Notes: generated by a model not told the origin, from the sequence alone. A stretch of 64,000 nucleotides of DNA from an uncultured Eggerthellaceae bacterium (GCA_903789415.1 CAIFEG010000001.1:74876-138875); one strand, 5' to 3'; positions 1 through 9,334 are shown, counted from the first letter of the stretch. Program-made: numbers and translations.

Positions 1-1237
1 AAAAAGATCCGATACCAGTGAACACTGAGAACACACCAAAAGCCGAAGCTCGATGGTCGGTGCTTACGAGATCGGCAACGTACGCACGCATCGTGGATTC
101 CTGAATACCAAGCGAGGCACCCCAGAGCACCGCACCCGTAACGAGCATCCACAGCTGGTCGCCATAGGCAATCAGTGGAATGACCGCGCATACAATAGGC
201 AAAACAAGCAGCACACGCGGCCCCAGCTTGTCGTACAACGTGCCGGTGATAAGGGCGAACACCGCATCCACAGCCATCGCTACTGCATAGATAACCGGAA
301 CGGCTGCATCATTAATAATGCCTGTTGAAACCATGTGATATGAAAGCACTGCGAAGGTCGCTACCCCGGAAAGCACTAAGCCGCAGATAGTAGAATATGC
401 CCAGAATGTCTTTGGCAACAGTGAGACGACGCTTGATTTCTTGTTCTTTTGAGCGACCTGCTTTTGGCGCGCATCCGTTTCATTCCTATTTGCAGCCGCT
501 TTAGCACGATCGCGATCTGCACTTCCATTGTTCGCGCCCGACGTGACATTTTCTAAGTTTTCCTCGTAGACCGATGGATCCGGAACGCGATGGCGCAGAC
601 CCAACAGGACACAGATTGCGGCAACGCCCGGAATGCCGAGGATTCCCAAGGCCGGCGCATAATTGTTCGCCGTCGCCCACAGAATCGCCGCCACAATAAG
701 CGGACCAGCCATGGCTCCGATCTGGTCCATCATCTCGTGCATGGCGAATCCCTTGCCACGCCCCACTGCCGCACTCGCATGCGAAATCATTGCATCGCGC
801 GACGGGGTGCGCACCGATTTGCCGAAGCGCTCGAAGATGATTAAAAATGCCACGCCGCCAACGCTGCCCACGATACCCATCGCAGGGACCGCTATTGCAG
901 TGATCGCGTAACCGATGATGGCAAACAGCCAGTACTTCTTCGTGCGATCGGCCCACGGACCGCTGACTAGACGTCCGGCAAGCGCGGTGGCTTCGCCCAC
1001 ACCAGAAACGATACCTACGATGGCTGCCGATGCGCCCAACGACAGCAGCAGTGGTCCTTGCACACTTAAGGCACCTTCGTAGACGATGTCCATCAGCATG
1101 CTTACGACGCCGAAGCTCAAGATGAACGTCATCGGCTTTGCGCCGGGTTTTAATTTGCTGCCTGATTTTGGCTTGTTTTCCAGGGTATCGTCCGGTTTGT
1201 CCGTTTCAGTATCGGTAGGCGTAAGGTTACTTTTCAA
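1..1237 (-). CDS. MFS transporter, partial (C-terminus off window)
   Basis: Major facilitator superfamily permease; the frame stays open to the left edge, so about 412 N-terminal residues are present. After a polar stretch of about 30 residues come several hydrophobic helices, with MFS loop signatures such as GPWADRTKK between helices 2 and 3 and GTLYDKLGPR in the second half. A charged, Lys/Ala/Asn-rich linker near residues 215-250 separates the two halves. The start is TTG at 1237: an AGGAAG ribosome site lies about 6 bases upstream, an in-frame stop lies further upstream, and there is no ATG between. The substrate cannot be told from sequence. It is transcribed away from the ATPase remnant behind it. 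Confidence 0.85.
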   Translation of the reverse strand, partial: MKSNLTPTDTETDKPDDTLENKPKSGSKLKPGAKPMTFILSFGVVSMLMDIVYEGALSVQGPLLLSLGASAAIVGIVSGVGEATALAGRLVSGPWADRTKKYWLFAIIGYAITAIAVPAMGIVGSVGGVAFLIIFERFGKSVRTPSRDAMISHASAAVGRGKGFAMHEMMDQIGAMAGPLIVAAILWATANNYAPALGILGIPGVAAICVLLGLRHRVPDPSVYEENLENVTSGANNGSADRDRAKAAANRNETDARQKQVAQKNKKSSVVSLLPKTFWAYSTICGLVLSGVATFAVLSYHMVSTGIINDAAVPVIYAVAMAVDAVFALITGTLYDKLGPRVLLVLPIVCAVIPLIAYGDQLWMLVTGAVLWGASLGIQESTMRAYVADLVSTDHRASAFGVFSVFTGIGSF

Positions 1238-1280
1238 GTTTGATCTTCCTATAGCGTAAAAGCGAAATACCTAAAACATG

Positions 1281-2030
1281 CTATCGCAACAGCCAGTCTC
1301 GTACAGTCCAGATCTTCGCTTGTTTCAACGTTGTAGTTTCTGGGAAGCGCATCACAACAAAACGACGATCTGGTGGAACATTGAGCGCTTCACCCACAGA
1401 CGTTACATGTCGCAAATAATTCTGTTGAAATGTGCGTGACGCTTTTACCTCAATGAGCTCCATTTTCGATGGATTCGTACTATCCATCAGGTCAACTTCA
1501 ACTCCGTTACCATCGCGATAGAAAAACAGATGAGGTGTCTCACCTGCATTAAGATGACGTTTCATTGTTTCAACAACAATAAGATTCTCGAGCACCGCTT
1601 CACGAAATGGAGAATAACGCAGATGCTCAGCATCCGTTATTCCCAAGAGGTAGCACAAAAGCCCCGTGTCGTAGAAATAAACTTTAGGCGTTCTTATCAA
1701 ACGTTTCCGCAGATTCGTGTGATAGGGCTGCAGGCGGAATATTCACATCGTATAACCGCGGATATCCTCCTGCGATCGTAAATTCATCTGGCGTTAAATC
1801 AGATTGCGCACGAAGCGCTTCCTTATATGAAAAAGGGAGCAATTTGAGTATTCCGACACGACCGGCAAGCGGCTGTGTGATATTGCTCATCATCAAAAAG
1901 TTTTGCGACCCTGAAAGCACATACTGTCCAGGAGTGCCCTTCTCATCCGAGGCCACTTGTAGGGCATGGAAAAGCTGGGGAACCACTTTAAATAATCAAG
2001 GGCCTTTAGGGAAATATCACGTTCAATCAT
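1281..2030 (-). pseudogene. Decayed AAA_14/DUF4143 ATPase
   Basis: Remnant of an ATPase of the AAA_14 plus DUF4143 type (usually about 400 residues). Three pieces are in order but in different frames: a start with a good GGAG site at 2030 (MIERDISLKALDYLK); a middle piece from about 1986 containing the sensor-like segment YVLSGSQNFLMM and AGRVGILKLLPFSYKEAL; and the DUF4143 C-terminus from about 1700 (KVYFYDTGLLCYLLGI, then FYRDGNGVEVDL and IEVKAS). The Walker A P-loop and roughly 100 residues between the two domains are missing, so at least two deletions and a frameshift have inactivated it. The endonuclease-like residues of the C-terminal domain remain readable. A large palindrome sits upstream. 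Confidence 0.8.
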
Positions 2031-2230
2031 GATTTGCTCCAATTAGCAGTTACTCATTTATTGGGTGATCCCCGTAATTGTATAGTAATCCGTTAAAGAA
2101 TCGCATTATCTAACGCTTTTGCTGTAAGCGGGGAACCTTTACGTATAACAATAATGATTTCTGAACAGCGAAAACACAAGCAGAACGCACATTTGAGACT
2201 TTAGACAGTCGATTGCACTATGACAAAAAT

Positions 2231-2272
2231 TTACTCAGTATATTGAGTAAATTTACTCAATATACTGAGTAA
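2231..2272. promoter_or_regulatory. 20-bp inverted repeat upstream of ATPase remnant
   Basis: Two perfectly inverted 20-base arms (2231-2250 and 2253-2272) are separated by AT. Each arm is itself nearly palindromic (TTACTCA...TGAGTAA with an AT-rich core), so the element is two operator-like dyads 22 bp apart, about two helical turns. It lies about 200 bp upstream of the DUF4143-type ATPase remnant. No T-run follows, so a terminator is unlikely. The remainder of 2041-2326 holds no gene that I can support. An operator role is an inference. Confidence 0.5.
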
Positions 2273-2326
2273 CAAGAACCTTAGAGAGACAAAGCTTCGA
2301 TTGTCCAAGATCACCTATCTAAGACA

Positions 2327-3550
2327 TTACATGCGCGAAACCGCTATACGTGTCTCGAAGATAGGCAGGTGTGCATCATTATTTATTACCCTTGAGTAGC
2401 TCGTTTTGAGCTCATCTTCGATACGCTTCATTTCCACTTCGGCCTGCTGACGCTTCTCGCGACCTTCCTTCTGCACTTGCAGAACTTCATCGAAGGTCTG
2501 AATCAGCTGCTCATTGGTGTGTTTAAGCGTCTCGATATCAACCACGCCACGTTCGGTTTCGCGCGCGATGTCCACCGACGACTGATGCAGCATATCGGCA
2601 TTTTTGCGCAGCAGCTCGTTCGTCATGTTCGTGACTTCGTTCTGGGCCTTGACCGCCTGCGTAGAATTATTAATACCGAGCGCCAGCACCATCTGGCTTT
2701 TCCACAGCGGAATGGTGTTTACGATGGTGGTTTGGATCTTTTCGACCATCACGGTCTCGCCGCTTTGCACCAGGCGAATCTGCGGCGCCGTTTGGATTGC
2801 GATCGTGCGCGTGAGCTGCAGGTCAGAAATCTTTTTCTCCAGACGATCACACTTTGCCGAAAGGTCTTGCGCCGCCTGAGCATCTTCGGTTCTGCCTGTC
2901 TGCTCAGCCTTCGCAACCAGGTCTTTAAGCTCACCTTCGCGAATTTCCTGCAGGCGCTTCTTGCCCGCCAGGATATACATGGTCAACTCTTTGTAATATT
3001 CAAGGTTGAGGTCGTACAGCTTGTCCAGCATTGCGGAATCTTTCATCAGTTTACGCTGATGGGTCTGCAGGACCTTCACGGTTTTGTCCACGTTGCCTTC
3101 GATGGTGTCGTATTTTGCGCGCAAGCTTTCAATCTTGTTCGCACCGCGCTTGAACAGGCCTTTGAAGCCCTTGTCATCTGTGGTGTCGAAACCGCGCAAC
3201 TCCTTGACCACATTAGAAAGCAAATCGCCCACTTCACCGAGGTTTTGCGTGCGAACACTTCCCAGCACGGTTTCCGAAAAATCGGCCATCTTTTTCTGAG
3301 CGCCCGAACCATACTGCAAAATGGCGTTGGTGCTGTTCACATCAATTTGCTTTGAAAAAGAATCCACCTGTGCTTTCTCTTCGGGGGTAAGCATGTTGGC
3401 ACCCGCATCTTGGGGCTCTGTTGCGGGAACGTCCCCAGAAGAAGGAACGTTAATCTCGTTCATCTGGCGCGCGATATCTGCGGCCTTGTTTTCATGTTTA
3501 TCGGAATCTTGGTCATCCGCATCAAACGTGAGCTTGATCTGGTCACTCAT
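2327..3550 (-). CDS. telA: TelA-like toxic anion resistance protein
   Basis: A 407-residue cytoplasmic protein of the TelA/KlaA family (toxic anion resistance, PF05816). The family is linked to tellurite and envelope-stress phenotypes, but its biochemistry is not settled. The chain is largely helical and charged, with probable coiled coil in the second half, and carries the typical family segments DKLYDLNLEYYKELTMYILAGK and IPLWKSQMVLALGI. A variable acidic N-terminus of about 60 residues precedes the conserved body. It starts inside the end of xpaC with an ATGA overlap, so the two are almost certainly translated together, the common arrangement of this pair. Confidence 0.9.
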   Translation of the reverse strand: MSDQIKLTFDADDQDSDKHENKAADIARQMNEINVPSSGDVPATEPQDAGANMLTPEEKAQVDSFSKQIDVNSTNAILQYGSGAQKKMADFSETVLGSVRTQNLGEVGDLLSNVVKELRGFDTTDDKGFKGLFKRGANKIESLRAKYDTIEGNVDKTVKVLQTHQRKLMKDSAMLDKLYDLNLEYYKELTMYILAGKKRLQEIREGELKDLVAKAEQTGRTEDAQAAQDLSAKCDRLEKKISDLQLTRTIAIQTAPQIRLVQSGETVMVEKIQTTIVNTIPLWKSQMVLALGINNSTQAVKAQNEVTNMTNELLRKNADMLHQSSVDIARETERGVVDIETLKHTNEQLIQTFDEVLQVQKEGREKRQQAEVEMKRIEDELKTSYSRVINNDAHLPIFETRIAVSRM

Positions 3551-4749
3551 TTATTTCCTGCTTTCTTGTCGAAGGGGTCATCGGTCAAGCCGTCCTGTGC
3601 CAGCACGGCATTAAGTACGGAAATGTCGGAAGAAACATCAAGGTTCATTTCTTGGAACAGCGAATTGTGCAACTTTGTAAACGCGCGTACGAGCGTGCCG
3701 AGCGTATCCTCAATTTCGTGTCGCGACGTGCTGATACTTTCGCTTTGAAGTGATTGCGCCGCCAATTCGGTATACGTATCAAGCAACTTTTTTGTGAGCG
3801 GCAGATAATAATCGACCATCTGATCCAGGTTCCCAATGACATCCGGGTCTTGTTCGGCGCGATTGAAGATGCTCTCTGCAATAGTGCAGATGGCCTGGGC
3901 TTTCTTTTCAGTATCAGGCGATCCCAACCCTGGTATAACGGCTTTGATCTGCGTTAATACTTGGCGCCCTTGACGCAGCGTTTCCTGTTCTGCATCGGTA
4001 AGAGGACGCTCTTTCTTACTCACCGTTTCCTGGCGAACGCTTTCGCGATACTTCTTCTTGGCTTCTTCTTCAAGATTATTTTGGAATTCCTGATACGCAG
4101 AATCGGTAAGGAATACGGTATTCGCATCGGTATCCACATGAGCCTGCAGAAACAGTCCGTCTTTGATCATTTTTGCGAGGTCTTTGGCAACCCCTTTTAC
4201 CGTGCGGCCTGAACGACCCGCCAGATCAGTAAGCGAAAACGACGGCGAGGCTCCAATAAGGCGACGATACTTAGAGAAACGGCTCACCAGTCCTAAGCGC
4301 TTTCCGCCCGCAACGGTGACGCCGACGCTTACTCCGGTCAATCCCAGCAATATCCAGGACGGAACAACGAGCGCGCTCGCCCCCATGAGTGCACCGATGA
4401 GCATCACAAACCATGTGGCTCCAAAGCCAACCGAGCATAAACCACCAAAGATGGTCATAAGAATCCCAGAAATCTTTTGACTGTGCGGGTTGGCAAAGCG
4501 CGAGGGAGAAACGCGCGCAAGTTCCTGTTGTTCCTGATCAAGCGTCAAACGAGATGCCTGGAACGCCTGGTAATCCTTGTACATCTTGCGGGACGTTTCG
4601 GCGGCCTGAGAAATGCCTTCACCAATACCCTTGGCAGCAGCGTCTACCCCCTGCTGTACCATGCCTTGAATCTTGGTGAAGTCCTGGTGTTCCAGCGCAT
4701 CTTGAATTGCGTCGCCAATTTGATCGGGTATGTTTTTTGACTGAGCCAC
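3547..4749 (-). CDS. xpaC: XpaC-like protein (5-bromo-4-chloroindolyl phosphate hydrolysis family)
   Basis: A 400-residue protein of the XpaC family, which is habitually encoded beside telA. The N-terminal 80 residues are polar and helical. Two or three hydrophobic helices follow (residues about 92-152, ILMTIFGGLCSVGFGATWF onward). Next comes a winged-helix-like segment (SLTDLAGRSGRTVKGVAKDLAKMI, about 185-215) and a helical C-terminal half with KKYRESVRQETVSKKERPL. This suggests a membrane-anchored partner of TelA. The start ATG at 4749 has no strong ribosome site. The enzyme name is historical; actual hydrolase activity is doubtful. Confidence 0.85.
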   Translation of the reverse strand: MAQSKNIPDQIGDAIQDALEHQDFTKIQGMVQQGVDAAAKGIGEGISQAAETSRKMYKDYQAFQASRLTLDQEQQELARVSPSRFANPHSQKISGILMTIFGGLCSVGFGATWFVMLIGALMGASALVVPSWILLGLTGVSVGVTVAGGKRLGLVSRFSKYRRLIGASPSFSLTDLAGRSGRTVKGVAKDLAKMIKDGLFLQAHVDTDANTVFLTDSAYQEFQNNLEEEAKKKYRESVRQETVSKKERPLTDAEQETLRQGRQVLTQIKAVIPGLGSPDTEKKAQAICTIAESIFNRAEQDPDVIGNLDQMVDYYLPLTKKLLDTYTELAAQSLQSESISTSRHEIEDTLGTLVRAFTKLHNSLFQEMNLDVSSDISVLNAVLAQDGLTDDPFDKKAGNK

Positions 4750-4888
4750 GCGCCCTCCGATGGATCATCATTTTCTTCCATATTACCCTAATGCGTTGAA
4801 ATGCAAACAACTGCAGGCAATCCGTAAGAAGTTTCGAAAAGAAGTTCAGGCGCGCCTTTATCTACTCGTTAAACTCTTTATGTACGCG

Positions 4889-5227
4889 TTAAACTGCATC
4901 CGACCCGGTTTCTCTCGTGCGAATGCGAACCACCTGTTCAACTGGCGTGACGAAGACTTTTCCGTCGCCAACTTCACCCGTGGCCGCGGTATCACAAATC
5001 AGGTTTACGAGCCGTTCTACATCTTCATCATTTACCACCAGCATGAATTTAACCTTCGGAAGCATATTAAGCAGAACTTCACTTCCGCGATAGTATTCTT
5101 TCCACCCATGCTGATTTCCACAGCCGTTGACTTGGGAAATTGTCATGCCGGAAACTTTCGCCTTGAATAATGCCTCTTTCAACGGCTCGAGTTTTTCCGG
5201 TCGGACGATTGCAGTAATTACCTTCAT
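4889..5227 (-). CDS. glnK: PII nitrogen regulatory protein (GlnK/GlnB)
   Basis: A 112-residue PII signal protein that would bind ATP/ADP and 2-oxoglutarate and gate the AmtB ammonium channel. The fold signatures are present: MKVITAIVRPEKLEPLKEAL at the N-terminus, GMTISQVNGCG before the T-loop, LLNMLPKVKFMLVV after it, and TGEVGDGKVFVTPVEQVVRIRT in the C-terminal region. Counting from Met1, T-loop position 51, the tyrosine normally uridylylated or adenylylated, is valine (YYRGSEVLL), so covalent control at that site looks lost. It lies 39 nt behind amtB on the same strand, the classic amtB-glnK order. The start has AAAGG upstream. Confidence 0.93.
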   Translation of the reverse strand: MKVITAIVRPEKLEPLKEALFKAKVSGMTISQVNGCGNQHGWKEYYRGSEVLLNMLPKVKFMLVVNDEDVERLVNLICDTAATGEVGDGKVFVTPVEQVVRIRTRETGSDAV

Positions 5228-5266
5228 CTTTTTGACCTTTCTTGCGCGCCTTGGAACTGCAAACCG

Positions 5267-6541
5267 TTAGTCCAAGCCCAGATATGCCGGGTACGCACTT
5301 TCACCGTGTTCTGCGACATCCAGACCACGTGCCTCATCTTCTTCGCTTACACGCAGGCTACCATGGAAGCATGCTTTGACGATAAGACCAATGATCAGAT
5401 CCATCACGCCGACGAAAACGATCGTAACCAAAATGCCTAAGATTTGGCTGATCAGCTGGGTCGGATCGCCGGTATAGAACAATCCGCCAAAACCCGTGGC
5501 AGAAAGCTCCGGAACACAGAACAGGCCGGTCAAGATTCCGCCCGTTACACCACCAACTGCGTGGCAGCCGAATGCATCGAGTGCGTCATCGTAGCCAAAC
5601 TTCTTTTTCAGGAAAGAGATTGCCCAGTAGCAGACGGGAGAAACGATAAGTCCCATGACCAGTGCGGCCCATGGTTCTACAAACCCCGCAGCCGGTGTAA
5701 TCACAACCAGCCCAGCCACGAGTCCGGTGCATGCACCAACCAATGTTGCCTTGCCGTTCTTCACGCGCTCGATAATCATCCACGAAACAAGCGCGGCAGC
5801 CGAAGCCACGACCGTATTTAACACTGCCAGCGCGGCAATTCCATCTGCGGCAAATGCGGATCCACCGTTGAAGCCGAACCACCCAAACCACAGGAGTGTG
5901 GCGCCTAACACCACAAATGGAACATTATGAGGACGATAGCTGACCAGGCCATACCCACGACGCTTCCCCAGAAGGATGCAGAGAATGAGACCCGTCAAGC
6001 CGGAACTGATGTGAACAACATCGCCACCTGCAAAGTCGAGTGCTCCGATCATGTCGCCGATGAAGCTGCCATCGCCACCCCACACCATGTGTGCCAGCGG
6101 AGGGTACACCACAATCGACCAAATAGCGATGAATGCGCACGCGGCGCCAAACTTCATACGACCCGCAATCGAGCCACAGATGATCGCGCAGGTGATCATG
6201 CAGAATGACATCTGAAATCCGATGTTGATAATACTGGGGTACACCGAATCCGCAGGAACATTGGCAGTTTCTTCAAGCATTGTCGATACTGCCGAGAAGC
6301 AGCCGAGCTGGTCGAAGCCACCAAAGAACGGGTTCGAGCCATCGCCACCATACGAGAGCGACCACCCAAGCAGTGTCCATGTGATGCCGACGATGCCGAG
6401 CGTGGCCATCGCCATGATCATCGTGTTCACCACATTCTTCCGTCGCGACAACCCGCCATAGAAAAATGCAATGCCCGGCGTCATGAGCAGCACCAACATG
6501 GTGCAAATAATCATGAATCCGGATGATCCCGTGTCAAACAT
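5267..6541 (-). CDS. amtB: Ammonium transporter AmtB
   Basis: A 424-residue Amt/MEP/Rh ammonium channel with about eleven transmembrane helices. Recognisable pieces include GIAFFYGGLSRRKNVVNTM near the N-terminus, LAHMVWGGDG in the pore-lining region, GGDVVHISSGLTGLI with the first pore histidine, and DAFGCHAVGGVTGGILTG with the second. The acidic C-terminal tail (VSEEDEARGLDVAEHGESAYPAYLGLD) is the region expected to touch GlnK. The start ATG at 6541 has a GGAGG site. The distinctive upstream array at 6729-6808 suggests nitrogen control of this operon. Confidence 0.96.
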   Translation of the reverse strand: MFDTGSSGFMIICTMLVLLMTPGIAFFYGGLSRRKNVVNTMIMAMATLGIVGITWTLLGWSLSYGGDGSNPFFGGFDQLGCFSAVSTMLEETANVPADSVYPSIINIGFQMSFCMITCAIICGSIAGRMKFGAACAFIAIWSIVVYPPLAHMVWGGDGSFIGDMIGALDFAGGDVVHISSGLTGLILCILLGKRRGYGLVSYRPHNVPFVVLGATLLWFGWFGFNGGSAFAADGIAALAVLNTVVASAAALVSWMIIERVKNGKATLVGACTGLVAGLVVITPAAGFVEPWAALVMGLIVSPVCYWAISFLKKKFGYDDALDAFGCHAVGGVTGGILTGLFCVPELSATGFGGLFYTGDPTQLISQILGILVTIVFVGVMDLIIGLIVKACFHGSLRVSEEDEARGLDVAEHGESAYPAYLGLD

Positions 6542-6728
6542 GCCAATCGACCTCCAACTTTTCCGTTGCGTAGAGTCCGTACTCTTCGAGCTCGTTTTCT
6601 TGAGCTCCTTGCTCCCTTGGACCCCTTTTTGATTGTTCTGGAGGTAGTAAATAGCCGCTTGTATCCTCAGCTGGTATTTACCGGAGTTTCTGCCTCTTTG
6701 AATCTAAGAAAAAGTATCGAAAAACAAC

Positions 6729-6808
6729 GTTTCGAAGCCATTTCTCTAATGTTAAGAACCGTTTCTCTCGTGTTAAAAGTACGTTTTGGCAGGTTAACAA
6801 TGTGTTTC
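6729..6808 (-). promoter_or_regulatory. Array of eight GlnR-like half-sites upstream of amtB
   Basis: On the + strand, eight five-base elements start at 6729 (GTTTC), 6740 (ATTTC), 6751 (GTTAA), 6761 (GTTTC), 6772 (GTTAA), 6783 (GTTTT), 6793 (GTTAA) and 6804 (GTTTC). Spacing is 10-11 bp throughout, so all fall on one helix face. Read on the amtB strand they give alternating TTAAC and GAAAC blocks with about 6-bp gaps. That matches the a-site/b-site layout described for actinobacterial GlnR boxes (gTnAc-n6-GaAAc). The array lies 190-265 bp before amtB and also faces the divergent sensor-kinase gene. The rest of 6542-6930 (389 bp) holds no gene; 6580-6630 has weak CTTCGAGCTC-like repetition. 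Confidence 0.65.
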
Positions 6809-6930
6809 TTGAGAAAGCTCCCATGGGAATATACGCATTTGACGAAACGAACTTAGTTGTTAGACGCACTTGCCTCTATGTCACTTGCCTGCAATGATTA
6901 AAGACGTCCAATATAAACGAAGGGGCTGGC

Positions 6931-8541
6931 ATGAAACATCCTGGCAGACAAAGCGGCCAGATAAGCTTCAAGCGACGTATTGCTATTTCGAATGCTGTCA
7001 TGATTATTGTTCCCGCGCTTGCGGCTCTGCTGTGCGCAGCTATTTGCGCCCTTATCGGGTGGAACGTGCTCCTATCTGGGTCAATCGTTGAAGACTCCAG
7101 TGATTTTCAACAAGCCGGCATTTCGGTAGATGCCACAGCAACTGCTGCGCTTTCATCGTCTGGCACAAGCGATAGTGCCGAACGTTTTAATCGTTTGGAT
7201 TCCCTGTTGGACAGACTCGATATGGGACTCATCATCGAACCCGCAAATTCTTCTGCAGACTCCACCGAATCAGATGCGAGCGAATCTGATAGTTCACAAT
7301 CCGATACCGCGGCGTCCTCATCATCTGATGCCACGGGATCTTCATCGTCCGACGCCGCGGGGTCCTCATCGTCAGAGCCACCCGTCTATGAGTACGATGC
7401 GCGCACTTCCACCGATTCAGATCCCTCACTGCTCGCGCAAGCGCACCAATTGGGCGATTCATCATTTATCCAGTCAGGACAGAATGCCGTACGCGTTTCA
7501 ACGATTGAAGCAGGTGGGAGTCAATGGCGCTTATACCTCCAGGGCTCCGTGAGACCCCAAATTTCTGGAAGCGGAATTGTCACCTTCGCAATTATTTCCA
7601 TTGTTGCCCTTTTCTTGGTGGTCGTGATTTCGGCCATCTTGGCAAACCGCTTCGTATCACGTTTTCTCATACGAAAAGTTCAGGAGCGTTTGGGTCTTAT
7701 CCAATCGGGCCTTGAACAGCTGGACAAGGGAAATTTACACTACCGCATAGATACCATCGGCTCAGATGAATTTGCTCCAGCATGCCGCGAATTCAATCGC
7801 ATGGCTGACGCGTTGGAATCTTCTATCACTGCAGTAAAGCAGCAGGATAGTCGCCGTGCTAGATTGGTAGCTGATGTTTCGCATGACCTGCGCACACCGC
7901 TTTCTTCAATAAGAGGATATGCCGAAGGCTTGCGCGACGGTGTGGCGGCAACGCCAAGTGCACGTGCACGCTATTTGGATACGATCATCCGAAAGTCCAA
8001 CGAAATGTCAGCGCTGCTCGAGCGCATGTTGGACTATTCGAAGTTGGAGTTGCAGCAAAGCGAGTACAAGCCTGAATTGACACGCATAGACAAGCTCGTA
8101 TCAGAATGTGCCGATGACTATCGCGATCGGCTTGCCATTACCCTTGAGGCTGCGCCCGCAACCGTATATGTTGACGCTCAGCTTATGCGTCGTGTGATCA
8201 ATAACATTCTTGATAACGCCGTAAAATATGGAACCCAAACACCTGCTCCCGTGCAAATTCATGTAAGTCATGAACAGTCGAACAATCAAACCGCAAATAA
8301 GAAATGCACTATAGAAATAGCTGATCACGGCACCCATGTGTCCGAAAAAGAAGCTTCCTCGTTGTTTGATCTTTTCTATCGCGCCGATACGGCACGCGCT
8401 TCCACGACCAAAGGCAGTGGTATCGGTCTAGCATTTGCAAAACGCGCGATAGAAGGAATGGGCGGCACCATAGTGGCACGTCCGAATGGACAAGCAGGGC
8501 TTATCATCACGATTACGCTTCCGGAAAAGGATTCGAAGTGA
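6931..8541 (+). CDS. Sensor histidine kinase (HAMP/HisKA/HATPase)
   Basis: A 536-residue membrane histidine kinase. TM1 lies at about residues 20-45 and TM2 at about 210-235. Between them is an extracytoplasmic region of about 160 residues with a Ser/Asp low-complexity stretch (three near-copies of a SSSSDA-G heptad around residues 125-150). A HAMP linker follows, then HisKA with the phospho-acceptor in VSHDLRTPLSS (His318), then an HATPase domain with NNILDNAVKYG and the G-box GSGIGLAFAKRA. GAAGGGG precedes the ATG. The response regulator follows 14 nt downstream, and PAP2 and DedA genes after that, which suggests envelope or lipid-carrier stress as the signal (inference). Confidence 0.93.
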   Translation: MKHPGRQSGQISFKRRIAISNAVMIIVPALAALLCAAICALIGWNVLLSGSIVEDSSDFQQAGISVDATATAALSSSGTSDSAERFNRLDSLLDRLDMGLIIEPANSSADSTESDASESDSSQSDTAASSSSDATGSSSSDAAGSSSSEPPVYEYDARTSTDSDPSLLAQAHQLGDSSFIQSGQNAVRVSTIEAGGSQWRLYLQGSVRPQISGSGIVTFAIISIVALFLVVVISAILANRFVSRFLIRKVQERLGLIQSGLEQLDKGNLHYRIDTIGSDEFAPACREFNRMADALESSITAVKQQDSRRARLVADVSHDLRTPLSSIRGYAEGLRDGVAATPSARARYLDTIIRKSNEMSALLERMLDYSKLELQQSEYKPELTRIDKLVSECADDYRDRLAITLEAAPATVYVDAQLMRRVINNILDNAVKYGTQTPAPVQIHVSHEQSNNQTANKKCTIEIADHGTHVSEKEASSLFDLFYRADTARASTTKGSGIGLAFAKRAIEGMGGTIVARPNGQAGLIITITLPEKDSK

Positions 8542-8554
8542 GAAAGGGTTCAGC

Positions 8555-9241
8555 ATGAAAAACATTCTCATTGTTGAAGACGACCCCGATATCGGGGCGC
8601 TCGAGCGCGATTATCTGGAAGCATCGGGGTTTGGAGTTACGGTCGAACAGAACGGCACGACGGGCTTGACCCTTGCCCTTTCTGGACGTTTTGATTTGTT
8701 AGTGCTCGACATTATGCTTCCCGGCACAGACGGAATGACGATCTGCCGCAACGTGCGCGCAGCGTCCGATATTCCCATCATCATGGTTACGGCAAAAGAT
8801 AGCGATATCGATAAAATTCGTGCCTTGGGTTTAGGCGCAGACGATTATGTGGAAAAGCCTTTTTCACCTGGGGTACTGGTGGCGCGGATCAAGGCGCACC
8901 TTGCCCGATATGATCAGCTTAAAGGCACGGTTTCTCATGACATCGTTGAAGTGGGACCCGTGCGCATCGATACTGCGGCACATACCGTAGAAGTAGCAGG
9001 CAAACCCGTAAACCTGCGCAACAAAGAATACGAACTGCTGCTGTACCTAGCGCGCAATGCGGGCGTGGTCATGAGCCGTGATCAGTTATATGAACGCGTA
9101 TGGGGTAGCGATGCCTACGGTGATGCGCAAACAGTGCCTGTTCACATCAAACGCATTCGCCAAAAAATAGAAAAAGATCCTGCAAATCCTACCATTATCG
9201 AAACGGTCCGCGGCGCAGGTTATCGTATTCGCGCGAAATAA
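8555..9241 (+). CDS. OmpR/PhoB-family response regulator
   Basis: A 228-residue response regulator with an N-terminal receiver (acidic pair ED at 8-10, phospho-acceptor Asp52 in LVLDIMLPG, Lys in the VEKPFSP loop) and a C-terminal winged-helix DNA-binding domain (LRNKEYELLLYLARN, VWGSDAYGDAQTVPVHIKRIR). I chose ATG at 8555, after GAAAGGG, rather than an in-frame start at 8486 inside the kinase gene, because the receiver begins directly with MKNILIVEDD. It is the cognate partner of the kinase just upstream. Likely targets are itself and the two envelope genes behind it. Confidence 0.94.
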   Translation: MKNILIVEDDPDIGALERDYLEASGFGVTVEQNGTTGLTLALSGRFDLLVLDIMLPGTDGMTICRNVRAASDIPIIMVTAKDSDIDKIRALGLGADDYVEKPFSPGVLVARIKAHLARYDQLKGTVSHDIVEVGPVRIDTAAHTVEVAGKPVNLRNKEYELLLYLARNAGVVMSRDQLYERVWGSDAYGDAQTVPVHIKRIRQKIEKDPANPTIIETVRGAGYRIRAK

Positions 9242-9334
9242 TTTTTGCACGAGTTCATCGTGCGTTCATCTTCAGTTTATTTTCAGTTCAACTGCACACC
9301 GTATGATTTCCTCACACAAAGAAAGGTGTGCGTT

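Noticed and set aside
2477-3355. 292-codon + strand frame opposite telA
   Set aside because: It mirrors the well-supported telA gene, has no ribosome site and no family signature.
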